Shown piece by piece: positions 34,816-43,301 of a DNA stretch of 64,000 nt (position 1 is the stretch's first letter; each line of letters opens with the position of its first letter). The stretch comes from Kitasatospora sp. Root107. Lineage in GTDB: Bacteria; Actinomycetota; Actinomycetes; Streptomycetales; Streptomycetaceae. The DNA is taken from positions 441,864-505,863 of the forward strand of contig NZ_LMCT01000012.1 of assembly GCF_001424875.1 (NCBI RefSeq), read 5' to 3'. The position numbers were made by a program, and so were the translations under genes. Below the pieces are notes generated by a model. That model made no database searches. It was not told the DNA's origin and saw only the letters and a list, made by a program, of their open reading frames with translations.

Positions 34816-37086
34816 GTGGCCACGTTCCTTTATCGACTCGGAAAATTCTCCTACCGGCGACGCAACTTCGTCGCTCTCCTGTGGGTCGCGCTGCTCGTCC
34901 TCGCGGGCGTGGCGGCGGCCAACGCGCCCACCGCCGTCGACAGTTCCTTCTCGATCCCCGGCACCGAAGCGCAGAAGGCGTTCGACCTGCTCGACGAGCG
35001 CTTCCCGGGTATGAACGCGGACGGTGCCACCGCCCGGGTCGTCTTCAAGGCCGGAGCAGGCGGCACGGTCGCCGACGCCGCCACCCGGGAGAAGATCGAG
35101 AAGACCGTCGCCGAGCTCAAGTCCAGCTCGGCGCAGGTCGATTCGGCCTCCGACCCGTTCGCAGAGAAGACCGTCAGCGAGGACGGCACGATCGCCTACA
35201 CCTCGGTCGACTACAAGGTCTCTCCCCCGGAGCTGAAGGACGCCGACCGCGACGCCCTCCAGCAGACGGTCGCCCGGGCGCGGGCCTCCGGGCTCACCGT
35301 CGAGCTCGGCGGCGACGCGCTCCAGGCGGATCCGGAGGCCGGCGGCACCGAGTTCATCGGCATCGCGATGGCGGCCGTGGTCCTCGTCGTCACCTTCGGT
35401 TCCCTGGTGGCCGCCGGGCTGCCGCTGCTCACCGCGCTCATCGGGGTCGGCATCGGGGTCTGCTCCGTCACCGCCCTCGCCAAGGCGCTCGACCTGGGCA
35501 CCGACAGTTCGACGCTGGCCATGATGATCGGCCTGGCGGTCGGCATCGACTACGCGCTGTTCATCGTCTCCCGCTACCGCGCCGAACTCGCCGACGGCTG
35601 GGAACGGGAGGAGGCGATGGGCCGGGCCGTGGGCACGGCCGGGTCGGCCGTGGTCTTCGCCGGCCTCACCGTGGTGATCGCGCTGGCCGGCCTGGCCGTG
35701 GTCAATCTCCCGATGCTCACCAAGATGGGCGGCGCGGCGGCCGGCACGGTCGCGATCGCGGTCCTGATCGCACTCACCATGATCCCGGCGCTGCTCGGCT
35801 ACGTCGGCAAGCGCGTGCACGGCCGCCGGGCCCGGCGGGAGATCGCCCAGCCGGGCAGCGCGTCGGCCGGGCCCGCGAAGCCGAACGCGGGCACCCGCTG
35901 GGCGGGCTTCGTACTGCGCCACCCGGTGGCGGTCCTGCTCGCCGCGGTCCTCGGACTCGGCGCGACCGCGATCCCGGTCGCCTCACTCGAACTGGGCCTG
36001 CCCGACGGCAGCTCCCAGGCCCCCGCAAGCACCCAGCGCAAGGCCTACGACCTCCTCTCGGAGGGTTTCGGGCCGGGTTTCAACGGCCCGCTGATCGCGG
36101 TTGTCGACGTCAGGCACGCAGCCGATCCGAAGGCCTCGGCGGACGGCGTCGCGGAGCGGGTGAGGCGTACGGCCGGAGTCGCGAAGGTCTCCCCGGCGAT
36201 GTTCAACGATGCCGGTGACACGGCGCTGCTCACCGTCGTCTCCCGGTACAAGCCGAGCTCGGTGGACACCGAGGAGGTCGTCCAGGCGATCCGCGCCACG
36301 GGCAAGGACCTCAAGGCCGAGACCGGCGCCGAGCTGATGATCTCCGGCGCCACCGCCATGAACATCGACTTCTCGCAGAAGCTGAACGACGCGCTCGTGC
36401 CGTACCTGGCACTGGTGGTCGGTCTGGCGTTCCTGCTCCTCGTGATCGTCTTCCGCTCGATCCTGGTGCCACTGAAGGCGGCGCTCGGCTTCCTGCTGTC
36501 GGTGCTCGCCGCGCTCGGCGCCGTCGTGGCGGTGTTCCAGTGGGGCTGGCTCGCCCCGGTCTTCGGCGTGGAGCAGCCTGGCCCCATCATGTCGATGATG
36601 CCGATCTTCATGGTGGGCCTGGTGTTCGGCCTGGCGATGGACTACGAGGTCTTCCTCGTGACCCGCATGCGCGAGGCGTACGTCGGTGGTGAGCCCGCCA
36701 GGCAGGCGATCGTCACCGGGTTCCGCCACGGGGCCCGGGTGGTCACCGCGGCGGCCGTGATCATGATCTCGGTCTTCTCGGGCTTCATCGGTTCCAGCGA
36801 GCAGATGGTGAAGATGATCGGCTTCGGGCTGGGCATCTCCGTCCTCTTCGACGCGTTCCTGGTGCGCATGACGATCGTGCCCGCGGTGCTCGCACTGCTC
36901 GGCGACAAGGCCTGGTGGCTGCCCGGCTGGCTGGGACGGCTGCTGCCGAACGTCGACGTGGAAGGAGCCGGTCTGACGTCCTCGCTCGGCGCGGGCCGGG
37001 AGCTCGACGGACCGGAGGCCGACGATCTCCTCAGCGTCGGTGGATCGCCCGCCGAGGGCGCGGGCGGCTGGCACAGCCGGCGGTAG
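34816..37086 (+). CDS. MMPL-family RND exporter
   Basis: A 756-residue membrane transporter with the MmpL layout: a helix, a large external loop, five or six helices, then the pattern repeated. Proton-relay motifs are GIDYALFIVSRYR in the first half and AMDYEVFLVTRMREAY in the second, each with the key Asp-Tyr pair. MMPL proteins move hydrophobic molecules and lipids across the inner membrane. In polyketide clusters they commonly act as export pumps. It starts at GTG 34816, and a palindromic operator lies upstream. Its gene converges on a TetR gene across a shared terminator. Confidence 0.93.
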   Translation: MATFLYRLGKFSYRRRNFVALLWVALLVLAGVAAANAPTAVDSSFSIPGTEAQKAFDLLDERFPGMNADGATARVVFKAGAGGTVADAATREKIEKTVAELKSSSAQVDSASDPFAEKTVSEDGTIAYTSVDYKVSPPELKDADRDALQQTVARARASGLTVELGGDALQADPEAGGTEFIGIAMAAVVLVVTFGSLVAAGLPLLTALIGVGIGVCSVTALAKALDLGTDSSTLAMMIGLAVGIDYALFIVSRYRAELADGWEREEAMGRAVGTAGSAVVFAGLTVVIALAGLAVVNLPMLTKMGGAAAGTVAIAVLIALTMIPALLGYVGKRVHGRRARREIAQPGSASAGPAKPNAGTRWAGFVLRHPVAVLLAAVLGLGATAIPVASLELGLPDGSSQAPASTQRKAYDLLSEGFGPGFNGPLIAVVDVRHAADPKASADGVAERVRRTAGVAKVSPAMFNDAGDTALLTVVSRYKPSSVDTEEVVQAIRATGKDLKAETGAELMISGATAMNIDFSQKLNDALVPYLALVVGLAFLLLVIVFRSILVPLKAALGFLLSVLAALGAVVAVFQWGWLAPVFGVEQPGPIMSMMPIFMVGLVFGLAMDYEVFLVTRMREAYVGGEPARQAIVTGFRHGARVVTAAAVIMISVFSGFIGSSEQMVKMIGFGLGISVLFDAFLVRMTIVPAVLALLGDKAWWLPGWLGRLLPNVDVEGAGLTSSLGAGRELDGPEADDLLSVGGSPAEGAGGWHSRR

Positions 37087-37088
37087 CG

Positions 37089-37138
37089 CCCCGGCCCGGC
37101 TCCGCCCCGACGGATCGGGGCGGAGGAGCCGGGCCGGG
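37089..37138. terminator. Large bidirectional hairpin between MMPL and TetR genes
   Basis: Long GC-rich stem (CCGGCCCGGCTCC...CCGA and its imperfect complement, with a 3-nt bulge) and a CGGA loop. It lies between two convergent genes. Confidence 0.75.
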
Positions 37139-37153
37139 TGGGGGAAGGCGGGG

Positions 37154-37765
37154 TCAGGCGGGGTCGATCAGCCCGGCGATCTCCAACGCGACCTCAAGCG
37201 CCGCGTCGGTCGCCTCCGCCAGGGTGGCGGCCGGCTCGTGACCCGCACAGGCCGGGTCGGGCCCACCCTCCTGGTCCTGCTTGAGCAGGAACAGCGCGGT
37301 GTTGATCGAGAACAGTGCCATCGCGGCGCGCAGCCGGTTCTGGAAACTCGCGTCAGGGCCGTGCACCAGCCGGATCATCGCGAACATCCGGGCCTTGAAC
37401 TTCAGCCCCGCCGCGGACTCCCGCAGCGACGGCTGGTTCTCGTGGAAGAACCGCAGCAGCGGTGCCCGCTCGGTCATTCCGGCGGCGAACCGGCGGACCA
37501 GCTCGTCCCGCAGCTCCGGCGACCAGGGCCGGCCCTCGCCCCAGGCGATCGCCTCGTCGATCGGCGCGGCCATGCTCTCCACGATGCCGTGGACGATGTC
37601 GTCCTTGGTCTTGAAGTGGTAGTACAGCGCGGCCTTGGTGACCCCGAGCCGATCAGCGATCTCGCGCAGCGAGGTCTTCTCGTACCCCTGCTCGGCGAAC
37701 AGCTCCAGCGCCACGTCGATGATCCGCGCCCTGGTGTCGGTACGGGGGCTCTGCGCGGTGCTCAT
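37154..37765 (-). CDS. TetR-family regulator of the second DHA2 exporter
   Basis: A 203-residue TetR protein. The DNA-binding region (about 10-58) reads TRARIIDVALELFAEQGYEKTSLREIADRLGVTKAALYYHFKTKDDI. The helical C-terminal domain should bind an effector. It is divergent from the second DHA2 exporter (37971) with operator-like repeats between, the usual repressor/exporter pair. It might also act on the palindrome before the MMPL gene, which is an inference. It starts at ATG 37765; the open frame extends upstream, but the resulting extra ~40 residues look non-coding. Confidence 0.9.
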   Translation of the reverse strand: MSTAQSPRTDTRARIIDVALELFAEQGYEKTSLREIADRLGVTKAALYYHFKTKDDIVHGIVESMAAPIDEAIAWGEGRPWSPELRDELVRRFAAGMTERAPLLRFFHENQPSLRESAAGLKFKARMFAMIRLVHGPDASFQNRLRAAMALFSINTALFLLKQDQEGGPDPACAGHEPAATLAEATDAALEVALEIAGLIDPA

Positions 37766-37891
37766 GAGTTGGCGGCCTGCCTCAGGACTGCGATCGGGGT
37801 GGAGAGTGCGGTGTCCCGGATCTCCGGGCTCGCATTCTCCCTGCAACCGGGCTCGTAAGCGAGTAATCGGCTTGACGCCCAGCATACGGAC

Positions 37892-37939
37892 AACTTACCG
37901 TGCCAGAGGTCCATTCACTAGCCGGTCGGCAAGTAAGTT
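37892..37939. promoter_or_regulatory. Widely spaced inverted repeat AACTTAC / GTAAGTT
   Basis: AACTTAC at 37892-37898 and its complement at 37933-37939, separated by 34 nt between divergent TetR and DHA2 genes. It could be two half-sites of a repressor or a loop site. A -35-like TTGACG (37872-37877) precedes it. Confidence 0.45.
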
Positions 37940-37970
37940 AGCCACCGGTACCGCAGCGGGAGACAGAAGC

Positions 37971-39542
37971 ATGCCGAAACAGCAGGTCGACACCCCGGCG
38001 GCGGCCGAGGTGCCGGAGGCCGATCCGACGCCGCGCAGCCCGCGCGAGATCCGGCTGGTGATGATCGGTCTGGTGGTCGCCATGCTCCTGGCGATGCTGG
38101 ACAACCTGATCGTGGGCACCGCGATGCCCACCATCGTCGGAGACCTCGGCGGCGCCGAGCACCTCTCCTGGGTGGTCACCTCGTACACCCTGGCCACCGC
38201 GGCCTCCACCCCGATCTGGGGCAAGCTCGGCGACCTGTACGGCCGCAAGGGCACCTTCCTGATCTCGATCGGGATCTTCCTGCTCGGCTCGGCGCTCTCC
38301 GGGCTCTCGCAGACCATGACCCAGCTGATCGCCTTCCGCGCGATCCAGGGCCTGGGCGCGGGCGGCCTGATGGTCGGCGTGATGTCGATCATGGGCGCGC
38401 TAGTGCTGCCGCGCGACCGCGGCAAGTACCAGGGCATGTTCGCGGCCGTGATGGCGCTGGCCACCATCGGCGGCCCGCTGGTCGGCGGTTTCATCACCGA
38501 CCACCTGAGCTGGCACTGGACCTTCTACATCAACCTGCCGCTCGGCATCGTCGCGCTCGCCTTCATCGTGGTGACGCTCAAGCTGCCCAAGGTCCGCTCC
38601 ACCGCGAAGATCGACTACCTCGGCGCGATCCTGCTCACCGCCGGCATCACCTCGCTGGTCCTGATCACCACCTGGGGCGGCCAGGAGTACGCCTGGGGCT
38701 CCAAGCAGATCCTCGGCCTGACCGCGCTCGCCGCCGCCTCGCTGATCGGCTTCTGCTACGTCGAGCAGCGGGCCGAGGAGCCGATGCTGCCGCTCGGCCT
38801 GTTCCGCAACCGGAACTTCGCGCTGGTCTCGGTGATCGGGTTCATCGTCGGCTTCGCGATGTTCGGCGCCGTCACCTTCCTGCCGCTCTACCAGCAGACC
38901 GTGCAGGGCGCCTCGGCGACCAACTCCGGGCTGCTGCTGATGCCGATGATGTTCGGCATGCTGGTCATCTCGCTGGTGGTCGGCGGGATCGTCACCAAGA
39001 CCGGCAAGTACCGGGTCTTCCCGATCATCGGTACCACCGTGATGGCCGGCGGCTCGCTGCTGCTCTCCACCCTCGGCACCGACACCAGCCAGTTCACCTC
39101 GGCCTGCTACATGGTGGTGCTCGGCGCCGGTATGGGCTTCCTGATGCAGATCACCATGCTGGTCGCGCAGAACAGCGTCGAGCTCAAGGACATGGGCGTG
39201 GCCAGCTCCACCGCCACCCTGTTCCGCACCATCGGCGGCTCGTTCGGAGTCGCCCTGTTCGGCGCCCTGTTCAACAACCAGGTCACCTCGACCATGGCCT
39301 CCTCCGGCGCACAGGTCCCCGGCGGCCACGGCCAGCTCGGCCCGGACGCGCTGCGCGCCCTGCCCGCGCAGTTCCAGGACGCGTACCACCACGCCGTCGC
39401 CAACGGCATGCACACCGTCTTCCTGTGGGGTGCGGTGATCAGCCTGGTCGCCGTGGCGGCCGCACTCTTCATGCGCGAGACGCCGCTGCGCGGTGCGGGC
39501 GACGAGCCCGCCGAGAAGTCGCTCGAGGCTGCCGCGGTCTGA
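37971..39542 (+). CDS. DHA2-family MFS drug exporter (second copy)
   Basis: A 523-residue 14-helix exporter. Motif A is GKLGDLYGRKGTFL. It shares long identical stretches with the first copy (MLLAMLDN, PTIVGDLGG/LTIVGDLGG, QLIAFRxIQGLGAGGL, FLMQxTxxxAQNSVELKDMGVAS), so the two are paralogues. It starts at ATG 37971 with GGGAG 8 nt upstream. Upstream open codons overlap the operator and are not used. It is probably repressed by the divergent TetR. Its terminator marks the right border of the polyketide cluster. Confidence 0.93.
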   Translation: MPKQQVDTPAAAEVPEADPTPRSPREIRLVMIGLVVAMLLAMLDNLIVGTAMPTIVGDLGGAEHLSWVVTSYTLATAASTPIWGKLGDLYGRKGTFLISIGIFLLGSALSGLSQTMTQLIAFRAIQGLGAGGLMVGVMSIMGALVLPRDRGKYQGMFAAVMALATIGGPLVGGFITDHLSWHWTFYINLPLGIVALAFIVVTLKLPKVRSTAKIDYLGAILLTAGITSLVLITTWGGQEYAWGSKQILGLTALAAASLIGFCYVEQRAEEPMLPLGLFRNRNFALVSVIGFIVGFAMFGAVTFLPLYQQTVQGASATNSGLLLMPMMFGMLVISLVVGGIVTKTGKYRVFPIIGTTVMAGGSLLLSTLGTDTSQFTSACYMVVLGAGMGFLMQITMLVAQNSVELKDMGVASSTATLFRTIGGSFGVALFGALFNNQVTSTMASSGAQVPGGHGQLGPDALRALPAQFQDAYHHAVANGMHTVFLWGAVISLVAVAAALFMRETPLRGAGDEPAEKSLEAAAV

Positions 39543-39552
39543 CACCACGACA

Positions 39553-39590
39553 GATGCCCGGGCCGCCCCGTGTGGGGTGGCCCGGGCATC
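39553..39590. terminator. Bidirectional terminator between DHA2 and mutY
   Basis: 17-bp stem with one G-U pair (GATGCCCGGGCC... at 39553-39569 and its complement at 39574-39590) and a GTGT tetraloop. Confidence 0.9.
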
Positions 39591-39618
39591 CGTCGTTCCG
39601 GGGCCGGGTGCGCGAGAG

Positions 39619-40512
39619 CTACTGCGGGAGCCGGTACACGCCTTGGGCGACCGGCTCGACCAGCCCGTCGGCGACCAGGCCGTCGAGCGCCCGGGCCCGC
39701 TGGACCTGGTCCGGCCAGACCGCGTCGAGCCGGGCCTGCGGGACCTCGCCGTGCGCGTCCCGCAGGACGGCGAGCAGCTTGCCCCGGACCTGACGGTCCG
39801 TCCCCTCGTACGTCTGCCCCCGGCGGGGCGGGCCCTGGTACGGCGGGCAGCCGGCCGCCTGCCAGGCGCAGTGCCGGCGCAGCGGGCAGCCGTCGCAGCC
39901 GGGGCTGCGCGCGGTGCAGACCAGCGCGCCGAGTTCCATCACACCGACCGCCCAGGCGGCGGCGGTGCCGGTGTCGGCGGGCAGCAGGCCGGTCGCGGTC
40001 CGCCGCTCGGCGGCCGTGGTGGCCTGCGCCGGGTACTCCACCCCCTCGACCGCGCGGGCGAACACCCGGCGGACGTTGGTGTCCAGCACCACATGGCGCT
40101 GCCGGAAGGCGAACGAGGCGACCGCCGCGGCGGTGTACTCACCGACACCCGGCAGCGCGAGCAGTGCGGCGTGGTCGTCGGGGACCCGGCCACCGTGCTC
40201 GCGGGTGATCGCGACGGCGGCGGCGTGCAGCCGCAGCGCCCGGCGCGGATATCCGAGCCTGCCCCACATCCGGACCGCCTCACCCGGCGCGTCCGCAGCC
40301 AGGTCGGCCGGGGTGGGCCAGCGTTCCAACCAGGCGGCGTACGCGGGCAGCACCCGCTTCACCGGGGTCTGCTGGAGCATGAACTCACTGACCATCACGG
40401 CCCAGGGCGAAGCCTCCGGGGTACGCCAGGGAAGGTCGCGGGCGTTGGCCTCGTACCAGTCGAGAACGGTCGAGTGCAGCAGCGGGGCGGGGGTCACGGA
40501 AGTGGCAGCCAT
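39619..40512 (-). CDS. mutY: A/G-specific adenine DNA glycosylase MutY
   Basis: Removes adenine mispaired with 8-oxoguanine during base excision repair. The 297-residue protein has the HhH-GPD fold with LPGVGEYTAAAVASFAF (hairpin) and the catalytic Asp downstream in VVLDTNVRRV. Glu in MLQQTPVKRV-type helix motifs is consistent with MutY. The [4Fe-4S] cluster loop is CTARSPGCDGCPLRRHC, with the 6-2-5 cysteine spacing. The C-terminal domain is short compared with E. coli MutY. It starts at ATG 40512 and ends at a shared terminator. Confidence 0.93.
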   Translation of the reverse strand: MAATSVTPAPLLHSTVLDWYEANARDLPWRTPEASPWAVMVSEFMLQQTPVKRVLPAYAAWLERWPTPADLAADAPGEAVRMWGRLGYPRRALRLHAAAVAITREHGGRVPDDHAALLALPGVGEYTAAAVASFAFRQRHVVLDTNVRRVFARAVEGVEYPAQATTAAERRTATGLLPADTGTAAAWAVGVMELGALVCTARSPGCDGCPLRRHCAWQAAGCPPYQGPPRRGQTYEGTDRQVRGKLLAVLRDAHGEVPQARLDAVWPDQVQRARALDGLVADGLVEPVAQGVYRLPQ

Positions 40513-40669
40513 GGGGCGTCCATCCTGCCATGCGGGCCGCTCTGCTCCGTCCAGGGGAATAGTTGACCAATAACAACAAATTGATAATTTGCAGAGCGTA
40601 GACAAACGGATACCGACCGCATCTATGATTTCCGCAGTCAGAATTCGGCGCCTCACAAAGGAGCAGACA
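40513..40669 (+). promoter_or_regulatory. AT-rich divergent region before the EF-hand gene
   Basis: 157 nt, with an unusually AT-rich core (40556-40590, for example AATAACAACAAATTGATAAT). TAGACA-N19-TATGAT (40599-40629) is a promoter candidate, and AAAGGAG at 40658-40664 is a strong ribosome-binding site. It is a possible Lsr2 target. Confidence 0.45.
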
Positions 40670-40873
40670 ATGGCAACGGAAGAGCACGCCCGCCGCCAGT
40701 TCAACGAGATCGACACTGATGGGGACGGTTTCATCACCGCCTCCGAGCTGAAGTCCTACCTTCAGAAGATCCCTGCGGTGAGCGATGCCAACGCGGCGCA
40801 GACCTTCGCGTTCGCCGACGCGGACAATGACCAGGAGATCAGCTACGAAGAGTTCAAGGACTTCATCCGGTAG
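40670..40873 (+). CDS. Small two-EF-hand calcium-binding protein
   Basis: A 67-residue protein of two EF-hands. The loops are DTDGDGFITASE (about 15-26) and DADNDQEISYEE (about 50-61). The first is canonical; the second has Asp, Asn and Gln in place of some Asp/Gly positions but keeps the final Glu. It belongs to the streptomycete calmodulin-like group (CabC/CabD type), some members of which affect sporulation or buffering of calcium. No signal peptide. AAAGGAG supports the ATG at 40670. It stands alone with its own terminator. Confidence 0.92.
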   Translation: MATEEHARRQFNEIDTDGDGFITASELKSYLQKIPAVSDANAAQTFAFADADNDQEISYEEFKDFIR

Positions 40874-40881
40874 AGGTCCCT

Positions 40882-40908
40882 GGGGTGGCCCTCGCCACGG
40901 GCCACCCC
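40882..40908 (+). terminator. Terminator after EF-hand gene
   Basis: Perfect 10-bp stem (GGGGTGGCCC at 40882-40891 with its complement at 40899-40908) and a 7-nt loop. Confidence 0.75.
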
Positions 40909-40994
40909 GCTCCCCCGTCCGGAGCAAAACACGGATGATGTGAAGGAACCGGCCCAGCAGCGGTGTTGATGCACCATCGGGTGTGCCGGGTCTC

Positions 40995-41000
40995 GTAGAG
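40995..41000 (+). promoter_or_regulatory. -10 element TAGAGT for a leaderless start at 41008
   Basis: TAGAGT ends 7 nt before the GTG at 41008, and no ribosome-binding site intervenes. Confidence 0.6.
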
Positions 41001-41007
41001 TTTGCGC

Positions 41008-41859
41008 GTGCCTTCTCTGCGTCAACCCGTGGGACCGCTGCCGGCCTCGATCTACTGGCGACGGCGCATCGTCGTGCTCGTGGCCCTGACAGCCCTCCTC
41101 GCGCTGGTCCTCTGGCTGGTCACGCGCCCCAGCGGCGACGGGAAATCCGGCCGGGGCAAGGCGGCCCAACCCGCCCCGGCCCAGTCGATCACCCCTGGCG
41201 CCGACCCCACCGGACCGGCGATCACCACCCGGCCGGGCGGCAGCGGCGGCTCCGGCGGCTCGACCGCCACCGGCGGGGTCTCGGGCTCCGGCGGCGGCGA
41301 GGTCAGCCTGACCACGGGCGGCACCGGGACTACGGGCACCGCAGGCACGTCAGGCACGTCTGGCACGGCGTCAGGCGGCGGCGCGGGTGGCACTTCGGGG
41401 GGCAGCAGCACTCCCCCTCCGGTGAACACCGCCGAGGTGATGGCCCTGCCGGTCTGCACCGCCTCCCAGGTCTCGCTGGAGCTGGCGGGCAGTCAGGACG
41501 CCTACAAGGCCAAGGACAAGCCCCGGCTCTCGCTCACCGTACGGAACACGTCCACGGGCACCTGCCGGGTCAACCTCGGCCGGACGGCCTCCACGGTGGT
41601 CGTCACCCTGGCCGAGTCCAACGAGCGGATCTGGTCCTCCGGCGACTGCCCGACGGAGCGTCAGGACACCTGGGTCCAGCTCGGCGCGGGCGCCGGCCTG
41701 ACCGAGACGTTCACCTGGGAGCGCGGTCGCAGCAAGCCCCAGTGCGCCACCCCGGACACCACCCCGGCCCCGGTCGGCCGCTACCTCGTCCAGGCCACCC
41801 TCAACGGCCCGGCGGGCGGCCCGGTTGCGGCCCGTACGTCGATCCGCCTGGAGGACTGA
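41008..41859 (+). CDS. Membrane-anchored protein with Gly/Ser/Thr linker
   Basis: A 283-residue conserved streptomycete protein of unknown function. A short cytoplasmic N-terminus (PSLRQPVGPLPASIYWRRR) precedes one transmembrane helix (about 22-40). A long Gly/Ser/Thr-rich extracellular linker follows (about 60-140, with repeats such as GTSGTSGTASGGGAGG). A small C-terminal beta domain (about 145-283) has four Cys that may form two disulphides (VCTAS, TCRVN, DCPTE, QCATP). The topology suggests an external domain held off the membrane. GTG 41008 follows a -10 by 7 nt. It converges on the MFS gene with a 9-nt gap. Confidence 0.8.
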   Translation: MPSLRQPVGPLPASIYWRRRIVVLVALTALLALVLWLVTRPSGDGKSGRGKAAQPAPAQSITPGADPTGPAITTRPGGSGGSGGSTATGGVSGSGGGEVSLTTGGTGTTGTAGTSGTSGTASGGGAGGTSGGSSTPPPVNTAEVMALPVCTASQVSLELAGSQDAYKAKDKPRLSLTVRNTSTGTCRVNLGRTASTVVVTLAESNERIWSSGDCPTERQDTWVQLGAGAGLTETFTWERGRSKPQCATPDTTPAPVGRYLVQATLNGPAGGPVAARTSIRLED

Positions 41860-41867
41860 CCCGACAC

Positions 41868-43181
41868 CTACTGTGCCCGGGCGGGCCAGACTGCCTGCCG
41901 CAGGGAGCGGTTGAAGGTGGCGGGCAGCAGGGCGACGGCGAGCAGGGCGGTCAGCAGCTGGAGGACCACGACCGGCCGGAGCTGGCCGAGCAGCAGTCCG
42001 CCGGCGAAGCTGCCCAGCGGTACGCCGAGCATGAACAGCGTCATGGTCGCGGCGATCACCCGGCCGCGCAGGGCGTCCGGCACCTGTTGGAAGATCAGCA
42101 GATCCACCATCACCCGCAGCGCGGGCACGCCGAGCGAGACCACCAGCAGCATCAGGAAGAGCGCGACCGGGCCGCTGACCAGCGCGGGGGTCAGCAGCAG
42201 CGGAACCATGGCCCAGGTGACGGCCAGCAGCAGCCGCCCGGGGCGCAGGTGCCGGTGCAGCGGACGGACCAGCAGGGCGCCGAGCAGCCCGCCGACCGCC
42301 TCGCCCGTCAGCACCAGGCCGGTACCCGTGGTCGAGGTGCCGCCATCCCGGAGCAGGACCATCAGCGGCAGCAGCGTCGCGGCGCCGACCAGATTGATCA
42401 CGGCGACCACACCGACGATCGACCGCATCACCGGGTTGCCCCAGAGCTGGCGGAGGCCCGCCAAGGCGCTGCCGTTCTCCCGGCCCGCACTCTGCTCGCC
42501 GCTGCCCTCCAGGTCGGCCGGGCGGCTCTCGAACCGGACCAGGCAGGCCGTGGCCAGGGAGTAGAGCGAGGTGAGGGCGGTGGCGAGGAAGGGAACGGCC
42601 CGGCCGAGGCCGAGCAGCAGTCCGGCCAGCGGCGGACCGAGCAGAACCGCGCCGTTGACCCGCACCTCGTCCTGGGTGAGCGCCTGCCGGAGCTGGGAGG
42701 GCGGCACCAGCGAACGGACCGCCAGCGTCCGGACCGGGCCCGCATAGGCGATGGTGGCGCCGATGACGGCGGCGACCAGCAGGGCGTGCCAGACGGTGAG
42801 GCGGTCCAGCCAGAGTGCGGCCGGGACGGAGAGGGTGGCAAGCACCCGGACGGTGTCGGCCACGATCAGGATCAGGCGGCGGTCGCGGCGGTCGGCGAGG
42901 GCGCCGCCGTGCAGGCCGAACAGCAGCGAGGCCGTGAACTGGACCGCACCGAACGCTCCGGCGAGCAGCGCGGACCCGGTCATCGCCAGCAGTAGGAGCG
43001 GGTAGGCGGTGTCGGCGACCATCGTGCCGAGCATCGAGGCGGCGGCTCCGCTCCACATCGCCTGGTAACGCCAGTTGCGGCGCAGGGGTACCGCCGTGCT
43101 CCGGTCGACCTCGCGCTCCCCGGCTTCGCACTCCCCAACCTCGTGCGCCCCGACCTCGTCCAGCTGCTGCTGCGCGGTCAT
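41868..43181 (-). CDS. MFS efflux transporter (MdfA/macrolide-type)
   Basis: A 437-residue 12-helix transporter. Motif A is GGALADRRDRRLIL after helix 2. The fold resembles the DHA3 group (macrolide and tetracycline effluxers). The N-terminal 30 residues are acidic with a repeated EVG-x-x-E pattern (DEVGAHEVGECEAGEREVD), unusual for such proteins. It is divergent from an ArsR-type regulator, and between them lies a perfect 22-bp inverted repeat, so inducible efflux is likely. The substrate is unknown. It starts at ATG 43181. Confidence 0.88.
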   Translation of the reverse strand: MTAQQQLDEVGAHEVGECEAGEREVDRSTAVPLRRNWRYQAMWSGAAASMLGTMVADTAYPLLLLAMTGSALLAGAFGAVQFTASLLFGLHGGALADRRDRRLILIVADTVRVLATLSVPAALWLDRLTVWHALLVAAVIGATIAYAGPVRTLAVRSLVPPSQLRQALTQDEVRVNGAVLLGPPLAGLLLGLGRAVPFLATALTSLYSLATACLVRFESRPADLEGSGEQSAGRENGSALAGLRQLWGNPVMRSIVGVVAVINLVGAATLLPLMVLLRDGGTSTTGTGLVLTGEAVGGLLGALLVRPLHRHLRPGRLLLAVTWAMVPLLLTPALVSGPVALFLMLLVVSLGVPALRVMVDLLIFQQVPDALRGRVIAATMTLFMLGVPLGSFAGGLLLGQLRPVVVLQLLTALLAVALLPATFNRSLRQAVWPARAQ

Positions 43182-43211
43182 GCCCCACCCCGTTCACCCG
43201 AGCGTGCACGG

Positions 43212-43261
43212 TCACCCTTCTGCAACCATTCACGCTTGAGTGAATGGTTGCAGAAGGGTGA
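43212..43261. repeat. Perfect 22-bp inverted repeat between MFS and ArsR genes
   Basis: Arms 43212-43233 (begins TCACCCTTCTGC, ends CCATTCAC) and 43240-43261 are exactly complementary, with GCTTGA between them. It is far longer than an ordinary operator. It lies 31 bp before the MFS start and would also form a hairpin in that gene's leader. Confidence 0.85.
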
Positions 43262-43281
43262 TTGTTTGCACAAGCGTTGAC

Positions 43282-43299
43282 GTTCATGGGTTAATGAAC
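43282..43299. promoter_or_regulatory. Inverted repeat GTTCAT-N6-ATGAAC at the ArsR start
   Basis: Perfect 6-bp arms ending 2 nt before the GTG at 43302. A site here would block transcription initiation, so autorepression is likely. Confidence 0.6.
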
Positions 43300-43301
43300 C
43301 A

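Noticed and set aside
43231-43241. HspR HAIR element (CTTGAGT present)
   Set aside because: Only one half (CTTGAGT) is seen; the required ACTCAAG partner 7 nt away is missing. It is the centre of the 22-bp repeat.
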